From: Alkalicoccus daliensis
Lineage (GTDB): Bacteria; Bacillota; Bacilli; Bacillales; Salisediminibacteriaceae
Direction of reading: 5' to 3'
Assembly (NCBI RefSeq): GCF_900103955.1
Contig: NZ_FNIL01000006.1
Span: forward strand, 62,001-126,000
DNA: 64,000 nt
Shown here: piece after piece, positions 54,073-63,456 of the stretch
Layout: every line of letters begins with the position of its first letter
How positions within the stretch are numbered: the first letter of the stretch is position 1
The notes under the pieces: generated by a model
What the model saw: the letters and a program-made list of their open reading frames with translations, nothing else
Databases searched by the model: none
What the model was told of the DNA's origin: nothing
Translations under genes and position numbers: made by a program

Positions 54073-55263
54073 CTATTCTTCATTGAGTGAATTTTTAAAT
54101 TCCTTTAAAAATCTTTTTCTCCGTATTTCAATTAATGCTTTATCATACATTTTAGCTTCTAAGTAATTTCGCTTCGCTTGCAAAATCATATTCTCTTTAT
54201 TAAAGCTAACAATCATATTAGCTATATTTTCTATATATTTTTTGTTTTTATTAATAATAAACTTCGATTCAAGTAACTCTGGAATCCCTCCACTTTTTGT
54301 ACCAAATGCAGGAAGGCCAAAACTCATAGCTTCTATTAAAGCTCGGGGCAAACCTTCGGTTTTACTTGGTTGCACATAAACGTCAATTTTCTTTAACCAT
54401 TCAAAAATCATATGATGTGACATGGTACCATAGAATTTTATATTTGCTCTCACTTTATATTTTTCTGCAATTTCAATTAAACGATTCTGGTCTCCACCTC
54501 CCACTAGGTGATAGCTAATATTTTTATAGCCTCTTTTGTTTAGTAAACCAATTGCTTTAATTACATCTTCTTGACCCTTATATTTAACGTTAACATCTCC
54601 AATTGTTCCAAGAGAGATTTTTTCTTTATAATTTGAATTATTAATTAATCTCAGTCTATTGTTTAGAACTTCCTCTTTAAAATCTGTTAATACTACATTT
54701 GAACAATTAACACTTTTTCCTAAAGTAGGATAACGTTTTTGCAAAAAGTTACTTGTAACATATATTGTAAAAGTAGCTTTTTTAACTTTGTTTCTCATTT
54801 TCATAAAACTAAAATAAGCAAGCATTTTTCCTTTATAATTATAATTCCATAAAGTATCTAATGAGCACCCAACTACTTCTATCAAATAAGGTTTTTGATG
54901 TTTTTTAGCATATCTTATAGCTAGATTCCCAGCGTTGCTAGGCAATCTAGCTATAATATAATCATTTTTAATTACATTTCTTTCGATAATTTTCATTTTA
55001 TTCATATTTTCTTTAATATTAATAAACGACTTAACTGAATTTTTTGTGTCAGGAAGCAATTCACAAGGATTATTTAATATATTAAAATTTTTTTCAGCAT
55101 AATCCGAGTCATAAATATACTCTTCTTTTCTTCCTATAATTGTTATGTTAGAAAAAACAGATTTATACCTTTCCCAAACCTCTTCGTTATAACTTCCACC
55201 TGTATAATAGTTTCCATATTCATCTTTTTTTATCTTAGTATCATGTACAAAAAGCAAACTCAT
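54073..55263 (-). CDS. Glycosyltransferase, GT4-like
   Basis: 396 residues, GT-B fold. The donor-binding half shows TIGDVNVKYKGQEDVIKAIG, KIDVYVQPSKTEGLPRALIEA and the Glu of the EX7E-like motif. Transfers a sugar onto the lipid-linked repeat unit; donor unknown. GAGGTGA lies 5 bases before ATG. Confidence 0.87.
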   Translation of the reverse strand: MSLLFVHDTKIKKDEYGNYYTGGSYNEEVWERYKSVFSNITIIGRKEEYIYDSDYAEKNFNILNNPCELLPDTKNSVKSFINIKENMNKMKIIERNVIKNDYIIARLPSNAGNLAIRYAKKHQKPYLIEVVGCSLDTLWNYNYKGKMLAYFSFMKMRNKVKKATFTIYVTSNFLQKRYPTLGKSVNCSNVVLTDFKEEVLNNRLRLINNSNYKEKISLGTIGDVNVKYKGQEDVIKAIGLLNKRGYKNISYHLVGGGDQNRLIEIAEKYKVRANIKFYGTMSHHMIFEWLKKIDVYVQPSKTEGLPRALIEAMSFGLPAFGTKSGGIPELLESKFIINKNKKYIENIANMIVSFNKENMILQAKRNYLEAKMYDKALIEIRRKRFLKEFKNSLNEE

Positions 55264-55281
55264 TTATTCACCTCATATCTG

Positions 55282-56265
55282 TTAACGTGTCAAATTTTCT
55301 TTATACCACTTTATTGCAGCCTCAATTCCCGCTTCAAAACTCCATTGAGGCTCATAATTCAACATTTTTCTTGCTCTAGATACATCTGCATTACTATGCT
55401 TAATATCACCAGCTCTTTCAGGTCCAAATATTGGTTTTACACTTTCCTTTTTTAGTACTTTACATAGGATTTCAAAAATATCTATTAAATACTCTCTACC
55501 ACCATAAGCAATATTATAGGCTTCTCCAGCCGCCTCACCTTGAGCTTTACAAGCTTTTAAATTTGCCTCGATTACATTTTCAATATAAGTGAAATCTCTA
55601 CTTTGTTTTCCATCACCATTAATTGTTGGGGATTGATTGTTGAGTAATTGTTTAATGAATTTCGGGATTACTGCTGCATAAGCTCCATCTGGATCCTGTC
55701 TTCTCCCAAAAACATTGAAGTAACGAAGTCCATATGTGTCAAGGCCATACAATTTTGCATACAACTTCCCATATTCTTCATCTACTTTTTTTGTTAATGC
55801 ATAGGGCGAAAGAACATTCCCTTCCCTACCTTCTTGTTTAGGGAGATTTGGTTCATCTCCATAAACAGATGAACTTGATGCATACACAAATTTTTTAACC
55901 CGGTTTTGTTTAGCTGCTTCCATCATAAATAAAGTACCTTTAATATTGATCTCTTCATAGAATAGAGGCATTTCAATACTTCTTGGGACACTACCCCAAG
56001 CAGCCTGATGCAGTACATAGTCTATACCTTCGCATACTTTCATACATGTCTCTAAATTAGTAATATCACCTTCAATAAAAGTGTAATTTTGATTATCAAT
56101 AAACAATTCTACATTTTCATTTTTACCAGTAGAAAAATTATCTATTCCTGTTACTTCATATCCCAAATTGAGAATAGCTTCTACTAAATTTGAACCAATA
56201 AATCCAGCTGAGCCCGTCACTAAAAACTTACTTCCTTTTGGAAATTTCAAATCTTTATATCCCAC
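55282..56265 (-). CDS. UDP-GlcNAc(A) C4-epimerase, TviC/WbpP-like
   Basis: 327 residues, extended SDR. TGSAGFIGSN (18-27) binds NAD; catalytic Ser132/133 and Tyr155/Lys159 (SPYALTKK). The segment AAWGSVPRSIE is characteristic of the WbpP/TviC group acting on N-acetylated UDP-hexoses. With the adjacent dehydrogenase it should make UDP-GalNAcA (or the reverse order through UDP-GalNAc). GTG start with GGAGG upstream; one base separates it from the dehydrogenase gene. Confidence 0.85.
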   Translation of the reverse strand: MGYKDLKFPKGSKFLVTGSAGFIGSNLVEAILNLGYEVTGIDNFSTGKNENVELFIDNQNYTFIEGDITNLETCMKVCEGIDYVLHQAAWGSVPRSIEMPLFYEEINIKGTLFMMEAAKQNRVKKFVYASSSSVYGDEPNLPKQEGREGNVLSPYALTKKVDEEYGKLYAKLYGLDTYGLRYFNVFGRRQDPDGAYAAVIPKFIKQLLNNQSPTINGDGKQSRDFTYIENVIEANLKACKAQGEAAGEAYNIAYGGREYLIDIFEILCKVLKKESVKPIFGPERAGDIKHSNADVSRARKMLNYEPQWSFEAGIEAAIKWYKENLTR

Positions 56266-56266
56266 T

Positions 56267-57646
56267 TTACAACCTCCAATATAAAAAGCTTTCTTCTGCT
56301 TCTGATTTATTGAATAACCCTTTTACATCAATTAATACACGAGCATTTTTTAGATCTTCTAGATAGGACTCTGAAAACAAACTACTACTGCCCTCAATTA
56401 ACGCATTACTTTTTTTGGTTATTTTAAACATTTTCTTAATATCTTCTAATTTGATCATTTTAAATGCTTCATGTGGCACAGCCATTATTACCGCATCTAC
56501 ATCGTTAACTTCCTCGACTTCGCTTAAGGTTATTCCATATACACGCAATAAATCTTCTTTATCAGCAACTGGGTCTATAATTTTCACTTCTACTCCGTAC
56601 TCTTCTAACTCTTCGGTAATATCTATTATTCTCGTATTTCTAACATCTGGAGTATTTTCTTTGAATGTAAAACCAAATATAGCAACTTTGGCGCCTTGAA
56701 TCTGTTTATTAGCTTTTATCATTTTCTTTACTGTATTTTCAGCGATATACTTTCCCATTCCATCGTTAATTTTTCTCCCTGAAAGTATTATCTGAGAATG
56801 ATATCCTAACTGCTCTGCTTTATATGTAAGGTAATATGGATCAACACCTATGCAGTGTCCTCCAACAAGACCTGGACTAAATTTCAAAAAATTCCATTTA
56901 GTACCTGCTGCTTTTAACACTGCATTTGTATCAATATTCATCTTATTAAAGATAATAGAGAGTTCATTCATAAATGCAATATTAATGTCCCTTTGTGCAT
57001 TTTCAATTACTTTTGCTGCTTCTGCCACTTGAATTGTTTCCGCTTTATGGACGCCCGCATCCACTACCAATTCATACACTTGGGCTGCTATATTTAATGT
57101 ATCGTCATCCATGCCAGATACTACTTTAACGATAGTTTCAAGACGATGCACTTTATCACCTGGATTAATTCTTTCAGGAGAGTACCCAACTTTAAAATCT
57201 ACACCACATTTTAAACCAGACTCTTTTTCTAAAATAGGTACACAAATATCTTCTGTAACACCAGGATAAACTGTTGATTCAAAAATCACTATTGATCCTT
57301 TTGTTAGATTTCTTCCAAGTATATGGCTTGCTGATTCAATAGGAGTTAGATCCGGAGTATGGTCGGAATTAACAGGGGTCGGTACAGAAACAATATGAAA
57401 TTTTGCTTCCGTTAACTTCTTTTCATCGGAAGTAAAATCTACTGTAGTATTTTTAATTATTTCATTCCCTACTTCTTTTGTTGGGTCTATTCCAGCTTTA
57501 TAAAGGTCAATCTTTTCTTTATTAACATCAAAACCTATAACCTCCGCTTTACCCGCAAAAGCTACAGCGATAGGCATACCTACATACCCTAAACCAATGA
57601 TAGATATCTTTTCTGTCTTATTAACAATTTTTTCATATAAACTCAT
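56267..57646 (-). CDS. UDP-N-acetyl-hexosamine 6-dehydrogenase, TviB/WbpO-like
   Basis: 459 residues, long nucleotide-sugar dehydrogenase form. GLGYVGMP (18-25) binds NAD; catalytic Cys265 in GGHCIGVDPYY; GFTFKENTPDVRNTR near 325-340. This sequence class acts on UDP-GlcNAc or UDP-GalNAc rather than UDP-Glc, giving an acidic amino sugar. AAGGAG precedes ATG, which lies 14 bases inside the upstream glycosyltransferase gene. Confidence 0.88.
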   Translation of the reverse strand: MSLYEKIVNKTEKISIIGLGYVGMPIAVAFAGKAEVIGFDVNKEKIDLYKAGIDPTKEVGNEIIKNTTVDFTSDEKKLTEAKFHIVSVPTPVNSDHTPDLTPIESASHILGRNLTKGSIVIFESTVYPGVTEDICVPILEKESGLKCGVDFKVGYSPERINPGDKVHRLETIVKVVSGMDDDTLNIAAQVYELVVDAGVHKAETIQVAEAAKVIENAQRDINIAFMNELSIIFNKMNIDTNAVLKAAGTKWNFLKFSPGLVGGHCIGVDPYYLTYKAEQLGYHSQIILSGRKINDGMGKYIAENTVKKMIKANKQIQGAKVAIFGFTFKENTPDVRNTRIIDITEELEEYGVEVKIIDPVADKEDLLRVYGITLSEVEEVNDVDAVIMAVPHEAFKMIKLEDIKKMFKITKKSNALIEGSSSLFSESYLEDLKNARVLIDVKGLFNKSEAEESFLYWRL

Positions 57647-58751
57647 TATGTTCTCCTTTTTTAATTACATTTTCTATTTCCACAAGATAAGAATCAACGA
57701 CTTTCCTTCTATCAAATTGACTTTCGATTTTCTTCCTTGCGGAAAATCCCATAGCTTTTTTTTGACTATAAGTTAAATTAATGAATTTGTTTAGCGTATT
57801 GTATAAACTATCAACATTTTTCGGTTCTAAGCCTAAGCCTGAGATCCCTTCATCAAATATTTCCTTACATCCTGAGATCGATGAAGCTATTATTGGTCTT
57901 CCTATTGCTCCAGCTTCCAAAAGAACATTAGCCATTCCTTCATGATAAGAAGGTAAAATTACAGCATTACAATTAATAATAAATTCTTTTACATTTTCTT
58001 GAACTCCATGAAAGGTAATAATATTCAATCTTTCCAATTCCTCAGCTTTATCCATGTAATCTTCTTCATAAAAGCCCACTGCTTCAAAATTAACTTTTTC
58101 ATTGATTTTTTTTATTAATTTAGCTGCTTCCGCTAATTCTTCAATTCCTTTCTCCTTCATTACTCGGCCAATATAAAGTATATTTATTTCTTGACTCTCT
58201 TTTGGATATTTGTTGAAGGGAAATTCTTCTAAATTCACTCCTGATCCTGGAACAAGTTTGTGAGAATCAAGTGCAATATTATGCTTTTTAAAGAAATTCA
58301 TATTCTCATTATTTTGAAAAAATAGGGTTTGTACATTTTTAAATGCAATTTTATATAAATTTATTATTATATTTCGCATGATTCCATCTTTTTCTAAAGC
58401 AGTTCCTAATCCTGTAATAGTAGCTATGTACGGTACTTTAAGAGATCTGCAGGCTAAACCGCCATATATATTAGGTTTTATTGTGTAACTAATTACTATA
58501 TCCGGTTTAATTTTTTTAATCATTCTTCTATACTCTGCAATTAATTTAAAATCATTGACTACATTCGTACCGTGACGCTCAATATTAGTTTCAACATAAT
58601 GAGCTCCTATTTCTTTTAATAATTCTATTTTTTTTCCGTATGGGGAGGATATGTAAACTTCATATTTATTGCTTATTAATTGCTCAACTAATTCTTTCCT
58701 AAAATTATAAATAACCACATCATGATTCACTAATATTAGTACTTTACTCAT
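57633..58751 (-). CDS. Glycosyltransferase family 4 (EpsD/CapJ-like)
   Basis: 372 residues. GT-B fold with KPDIVISYTIKPNIYGGLAC in the N-domain, a pattern typical of transferases adding the second sugar after a QuiNAc-type priming sugar, and LPSYHEGMANVLLEAGAIGRP in the C-domain. Its start overlaps the stop of the epimerase/reductase gene by four bases (ATGA). Confidence 0.87.
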   Translation of the reverse strand: MSKVLILVNHDVVIYNFRKELVEQLISNKYEVYISSPYGKKIELLKEIGAHYVETNIERHGTNVVNDFKLIAEYRRMIKKIKPDIVISYTIKPNIYGGLACRSLKVPYIATITGLGTALEKDGIMRNIIINLYKIAFKNVQTLFFQNNENMNFFKKHNIALDSHKLVPGSGVNLEEFPFNKYPKESQEINILYIGRVMKEKGIEELAEAAKLIKKINEKVNFEAVGFYEEDYMDKAEELERLNIITFHGVQENVKEFIINCNAVILPSYHEGMANVLLEAGAIGRPIIASSISGCKEIFDEGISGLGLEPKNVDSLYNTLNKFINLTYSQKKAMGFSARKKIESQFDRRKVVDSYLVEIENVIKKGEHNEFI

Positions 58752-59620
58752 TTTTTACTACTTCCTAACTCAGTCTCTTCAATAGAGCTCTTGAAATCAT
58801 GTACTCTATAGTTCTTTTTATAATCACTAATTTTCATCTCATAAACTAAATTACCAAAGACCTTATTAAAAATTTTTATTTTGCCTACCAAAGGAATTAA
58901 TATAGGGTTAAAAGTTCTAATTAACCTAATTTTTTTCCCATGTACTTCAGAAATAGTTTTTACAATATCACTTGTTTTAACATATTCGTTATTCTGTGGA
59001 AAAAAAAGTCCTCTTTCTTCATGTTCAATCATTAATCGGATAAACTCAGAGAGATTATTAATATGAAGAATACTGCGTTGATTATCAACATTAGGAAAGA
59101 TAGGAAGTTTACGAGCTACTTTAGCTAGTTTAGGATAATTTCCTTTTGAATCTTTGCCATAAATCATTGGAGGTCTTATAATAACGACTTTAAACTTCTC
59201 ATCTTCTAAAAGACTTATTCCTTCTTCTGCTTGAAGTTTACTTTTACCATAGAAGTCGCTTGGGTTTGGTTGAGTTTTTGAATCGATAACTTTAGATTCT
59301 TTACTACTTTCTCCATATACAATGATGCTGCTCATAAAAATAAACTGTTTCACTCCATCGTTTTTCGCTTTTTCTGCCACTTCGACCGTAAGGTCTCGAT
59401 TAATTTTGTAATATTGCTCTTCCATTTTAGGATTGGAAGATACGTGTGCTATCCCTGCAACATGAAACACGATATTATAATCCGAAAAACTTTTCTCTTT
59501 CCATGCCTCTCCTCTTACACTTATAGCATCCAGTGAGTATGCATAGGGATACTGATCTAACCAGTTTTTTAAACTCTTTCCGACATAGCTGTTTGCTCCT
59601 GTTACTAAAATTTTTTTCAT
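58748..59620 (-). CDS. NAD-dependent epimerase/reductase (likely 4-keto-6-deoxy-HexNAc reductase)
   Basis: 290 residues, extended SDR. TGANSYVGKS is the NAD site; the catalytic set is SSIIVYG and YGKSKLQAE. Homologues such as WbpV/WreQ reduce the 4-keto sugar made by EpsC/WbpM-type dehydratases to UDP-QuiNAc or UDP-FucNAc, the usual first sugar for the priming transferase encoded next to it. That role here is inference. Overlaps both neighbours by four bases. Confidence 0.8.
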   Translation of the reverse strand: MKKILVTGANSYVGKSLKNWLDQYPYAYSLDAISVRGEAWKEKSFSDYNIVFHVAGIAHVSSNPKMEEQYYKINRDLTVEVAEKAKNDGVKQFIFMSSIIVYGESSKESKVIDSKTQPNPSDFYGKSKLQAEEGISLLEDEKFKVVIIRPPMIYGKDSKGNYPKLAKVARKLPIFPNVDNQRSILHINNLSEFIRLMIEHEERGLFFPQNNEYVKTSDIVKTISEVHGKKIRLIRTFNPILIPLVGKIKIFNKVFGNLVYEMKISDYKKNYRVHDFKSSIEETELGSSKK

Positions 59621-60255
59621 AAAGAGCGATTCTCCTTACTACTAGCTATTTCTTTATCAATTTCTATATCTCTTACTCCACCTTCAAGTACTCCATCATT
59701 TCTCATCACGCTTAGTATTGTTCCAAAGAAACACTTCACATCCATTTTCAAACCAATATTTTTTACATAATCTCCGTCAAGCTTTGATTTTAAAGAAATA
59801 GGCAGTTCATCTCTTCCATTAATTTGTGCCCATCCTGTTAACCCTGTAGGAACATTATTCGCCCCATACTTATCACGTTCAGCAATAAGATCATATTGAT
59901 TCCATAAAGCCGGCCTTGGACCGATGATACTCATATCGCCCTTTAGTATATTAATAATTTGAGGAAGCTCATCTAAACTAGTCTTCCTTAAAAATTTTCC
60001 ACTTTTAGTAATAAATGCATCCGGATCTTGTAAAAGGTGAGTTGGCATATCCTTTGGGGTCTCTGCTCGCATTGTTCTGAATTTTAATATATAAAAATAT
60101 TTTTTATTACTCCCAACTCGCTTTTGTTTGAAGAACACTGGTCCTTTCGAATCAATCTTTATAATTATTGCCAGTATAAGAAAAACAGGCCATAAAAATA
60201 GCATAGCTAAGAAAGATAAAGTAAAGTCCATCAATCTTTTAATTTTAAAATACAT
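59617..60255 (-). CDS. Priming sugar-phosphate transferase (EpsL/PglC type)
   Basis: 212 residues, the small monotopic PGT form with one N-terminal membrane segment (~10-32). Conserved KRVGSNKK, FRTM, the DELPQ element in TSLDELPQIINILKGDMSI and GPRPAL are present. It transfers sugar-1-phosphate from UDP-sugar to undecaprenyl phosphate, starting repeat-unit assembly. AAGGAGG precedes ATG. Confidence 0.92.
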   Translation of the reverse strand: MYFKIKRLMDFTLSFLAMLFLWPVFLILAIIIKIDSKGPVFFKQKRVGSNKKYFYILKFRTMRAETPKDMPTHLLQDPDAFITKSGKFLRKTSLDELPQIINILKGDMSIIGPRPALWNQYDLIAERDKYGANNVPTGLTGWAQINGRDELPISLKSKLDGDYVKNIGLKMDVKCFFGTILSVMRNDGVLEGGVRDIEIDKEIASSKENRSL

Positions 60256-60334
60256 CTTAATACCCTCCTTTATAACTCAATTAATTTCAAGAAACTATTT
60301 TTTAGGCGCTATCCCTATTTAATAAGTTTAGTTT

Positions 60335-62155
60335 TTACTTTGCCATAGCGAATTTTCCTAATTTCTCTTCTTTAAAATGCGCAATATCCAACACTATTTC
60401 TCTTAACTCTGTAGGAGTGTTTCTACCAAACTGGGCTAACAAATTATGAATTACTTCAATATTCACTGGAGGCGTTTTTCCACGATAAATCATCGGATAT
60501 ATTTGTTCTTGATGCACCTCATTTTCTCCAAGTAACTCCTCAAATAGTTTTTCTCCAGGTCTCATTCCAGCGTATTTAATAGGAATTTCATTTTCAGAGA
60601 ACCCTGACAATCTAATAAGATTCTTAGCGAGATCTACTATTTTAACCGGCTCTCCCATATCAAGTACAAAAGTTTCTCCACCTTCTGCAATTGCACCTGC
60701 CTGCAGAACTAACCTCGAAGCTTCCGGAATCGTCATAAAATACCTTGTCATATCAGGGTGAGTAACTGTGACAGGTCCACCCACTGCAATCTGCTGCTTG
60801 AAGAGTGGAATTACACTTCCGCGGCTTCCTAATACATTCCCAAAGCGAACTGCGACAAATTTTGTGTTGCTGACACGATCCATATGCTGCACGACCATTT
60901 CTGCAATTCGTTTTGAAGCTCCCATCACACTAGTAGGGTTTACGGCTTTATCAGTTGAGATCATTACAAAAGATTTCACACCGGCAATATCTGCAGCTTC
61001 CGCTACGTTCTTTGTACCGATTACATTGTTTTTGATTGCCTCATGGGGATTTTTTTCCATTAATGGAACATGCTTATGAGCCGCTGCGTGATAAATAACT
61101 TCTGGCGTATATTTGAGCATAATGGCTTTCATTCTTTCTTTATCCTGGACGTCTGCAATTTCCGCTTCCAGAATAATTTCCGGAAATTTCATTTTCAGTT
61201 CCATTTCAATGGTATAAATGCTGTTTTCTCCATGTCCTAATAGAATGAGCCTTTCCGGAGAGTAACGTGCGATCTGTCTGCACACTTCTGAACCGATCGA
61301 ACCTCCTGCACCTGTAACAAGAACAGTTTTCCCACTGAGCTTTCTCTCAATTTTTTCCGTCTCGAGTTCTACGGGATCTCTCCCGAGTAAATCTTCTACC
61401 TGGACATCACGCATCGCAGTAACATTTACACGCCCGGACATAATATCTTCAATTGAAGGCATAATCTGCGTTCTTACCTTTGTTTCTGCACACTGTTCAA
61501 AAATCTTGTTTAAATTTTTTTTAGATAAGGAAGGGATTGCAATGATGATATGTTCAATTTCTTTTTCGTGTGCAATTTTTTCAATTTCATTGCTTGATCC
61601 GAGGACTGGTACCCCCATCATTTCTAAATGGAGCTTTGAATGATCATCATCGATAAAAGCTACGGGGCGCAGTTCCGATACTTCACTGTTCATCAACTGT
61701 CTCGCTACCATTGTGCCACCGTTGCCTGCCCCGATGATCAGTGTTCGCTTCTTATTAGGGTCGACTTTGAATTTCGTATCGCGGTATAGCCTCCAGGAGA
61801 AACGCGAAGCTCCGATCAGAAGGATGTGCAACATCCATGTGATTAACAGCGTTCGTGAATACACCGTTTGAAACATAGCTATTTGCATTAGTGCCACTAC
61901 TGCAATTGAAAAAGTTACAGCTGTGAAAATAGAGGAAAGCTCTTTAATACTTGCATACTGCCAAACGCGTTTATAAAGCTTAAAAATATGCGCAAAAATG
62001 TGGTGGCTGATTATAAGAGCAATGGAAGTAGCAATCAGACCGGCAGTCAGAATCTGCGCTGCGGGAGCAATCAGCCAGTTACCTACAAAAATAGACAGCA
62101 TTACGATCAGAGAATCAATCAGTATAAGTAAGCCGAGTCGTGTTCGATAACCCAA
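60335..62155 (-). CDS. epsC: Membrane UDP-GlcNAc 4,6-dehydratase (EpsC/CapD/WbpM-like)
   Basis: 606 residues. Four membrane helices (~8-28, 38-58, 76-96, 102-118), a CoA-binding-like Rossmann domain (GAGNGG, 142-147), then the catalytic SDR domain with TGAGGSIGSE (281-290). The active site is the WbpM/PglF type, STDKAVNPTSVMGASK, with Met in place of the usual Tyr. It forms UDP-4-keto-6-deoxy-HexNAc for QuiNAc/FucNAc or bacillosamine-type sugars. TTG start with AGGAGG 8 bases upstream. A long structured leader precedes it. Confidence 0.93.
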   Translation of the reverse strand: MGYRTRLGLLILIDSLIVMLSIFVGNWLIAPAAQILTAGLIATSIALIISHHIFAHIFKLYKRVWQYASIKELSSIFTAVTFSIAVVALMQIAMFQTVYSRTLLITWMLHILLIGASRFSWRLYRDTKFKVDPNKKRTLIIGAGNGGTMVARQLMNSEVSELRPVAFIDDDHSKLHLEMMGVPVLGSSNEIEKIAHEKEIEHIIIAIPSLSKKNLNKIFEQCAETKVRTQIMPSIEDIMSGRVNVTAMRDVQVEDLLGRDPVELETEKIERKLSGKTVLVTGAGGSIGSEVCRQIARYSPERLILLGHGENSIYTIEMELKMKFPEIILEAEIADVQDKERMKAIMLKYTPEVIYHAAAHKHVPLMEKNPHEAIKNNVIGTKNVAEAADIAGVKSFVMISTDKAVNPTSVMGASKRIAEMVVQHMDRVSNTKFVAVRFGNVLGSRGSVIPLFKQQIAVGGPVTVTHPDMTRYFMTIPEASRLVLQAGAIAEGGETFVLDMGEPVKIVDLAKNLIRLSGFSENEIPIKYAGMRPGEKLFEELLGENEVHQEQIYPMIYRGKTPPVNIEVIHNLLAQFGRNTPTELREIVLDIAHFKEEKLGKFAMAK

Positions 62156-62190
62156 GGTGGAGTCCTCCTCATTTGTTTAGTACATGCTGC

Positions 62191-62319
62191 AAAAACACAA
62201 AGCCCTTTATCTCATTTCATCGAATGTGAAAAACGGCTTTACGTTTTATGTCTGCTTACTTCATTGGTTCATTTAACCAAGTTGCTCATATAGATGAAGA
62301 GGGCTTTTATTACACCCTC
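62191..62319 (-). promoter_or_regulatory. Candidate regulatory RNA leader before epsC (EAR-like position)
   Basis: The 495-base gap between the phosphatase gene and epsC is where the EAR/epsC antitermination RNA lies in Bacillus subtilis. On the minus strand, GAGGG (62319-62315) can pair with CCCTC (62303-62299). AAAGCC (62240-62235) can pair with GGCTTT (62204-62199), followed by GTGTTTTT, a terminator. Alternatively AAAGCCCT (62307-62300) can pair with AGGGCTTT (62206-62199), which excludes both of those stems. A third hairpin, TTGGTT/AACCAA, lies at 62264-62280. Sequence identity to EAR could not be tested. The remaining 62320-62650 holds no gene. Confidence 0.5.
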
Positions 62320-62650
62320 CTGTTTTTTCTTGAAAATCATTAAAGGGTTTACGAATATTCCTTAATTTAGATGTCTAGCTGAAGAAGGAGATTTAAAGAA
62401 GAAACAATTTTTAAAGTGAGGCTACTTAATAAACGTAAAGGCTTATGTAAATCAAAAGAACCCCACTATTTTTTTATAATATTATTCCATAGTTTACCAC
62501 ATAATGAATGTTAGAAATAGGTCTTTCTTTTATATTTTCTCATAATACCCAATTTTTATGAGTCGATTCTTCCTTATTCATCATCAATTCGTATTATTCA
62601 GCTTCCTAATCGAAAGAAATTAATATATTCACTGGGTATATAGATTCACT

Positions 62651-63424
62651 TTATTTCTTAAGAATCTTCTCTATAAAAGATTTTGGCTTTACTTTCTGCG
62701 GTGGCTCCAGCAGAACATATTCGTTTGCAATGATTAATTCCGCATTTCTTTGAAACCTTTCTGTCATATTTACTCCATATTTATTTGTAGTAAATTCATA
62801 AGCCTCGTACATATAGAATCCTCGAGAGGTAGTATTGTGCGCATCACTTGCAACCACATGCGTAAGGTTCGCTTCTATTAAATCCTGCGAAAACCGCTGA
62901 ATATTTTTTCCGAATTTCCCGAGAATACTAGCTGCGGTCACCTGGGTAATCGCTCCATTCTGTACAAATTGGAACAGCTTGTCCGGATGCTCCATCAAAA
63001 CTTTATTTCTTTCCGGGTGAACGATCACAGCAACATATCCTTTTATCTGCAGATCGTACAGAAGCTGTTTGGCGTAGCGGGGCACCTGGTTAGACGGAAA
63101 CTCAATAAAGATATATTTCGATTCATTGAGCGGGAGGATTTTCTTAGCATCGATATCTTCCAGCAGTTCTCCGTAAATACGTACTTCCTGCCCGGGAAGA
63201 ATCGTAAGATCCATTTGATTTTTCTGCAGAATTGCATTCGCTTTTTCTACTGCTTTTTTAATTGTCTCTGCCTCATTCAGGTAAGTGCCATTCTGATGGT
63301 GCGGGGTGGCTGTAATCTGGGTAATCCCGTTTTCAATTGCGGCTTTCGACATCGTAAGCATCTCATTTTCAGAGGAAGCTCCGTCATCAAGTCCCGGAAG
63401 AATGTGGCTGTGTAAATCAATCAT
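62651..63424 (-). CDS. Protein-tyrosine phosphatase, CpsB/YwqE (PHP) family
   Basis: 257 residues, PHP-type metal-dependent phosphatase. Metal-binding motifs are DLHSHILPGLDDG, TPHH, the Glu of GQEVRI, VHPER and ASDAHN. It dephosphorylates the tyrosine cluster of the BY-kinase encoded just upstream and so tunes polymer length or export. AAAGGAG 8 bases before ATG 63424 decides the start over an in-frame GTG three codons earlier. Confidence 0.92.
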   Translation of the reverse strand: MIDLHSHILPGLDDGASSENEMLTMSKAAIENGITQITATPHHQNGTYLNEAETIKKAVEKANAILQKNQMDLTILPGQEVRIYGELLEDIDAKKILPLNESKYIFIEFPSNQVPRYAKQLLYDLQIKGYVAVIVHPERNKVLMEHPDKLFQFVQNGAITQVTAASILGKFGKNIQRFSQDLIEANLTHVVASDAHNTTSRGFYMYEAYEFTTNKYGVNMTERFQRNAELIIANEYVLLEPPQKVKPKSFIEKILKK

Positions 63425-63456
63425 ACAAAACACTCCTTTACGTGAAAGAGAGAGCC

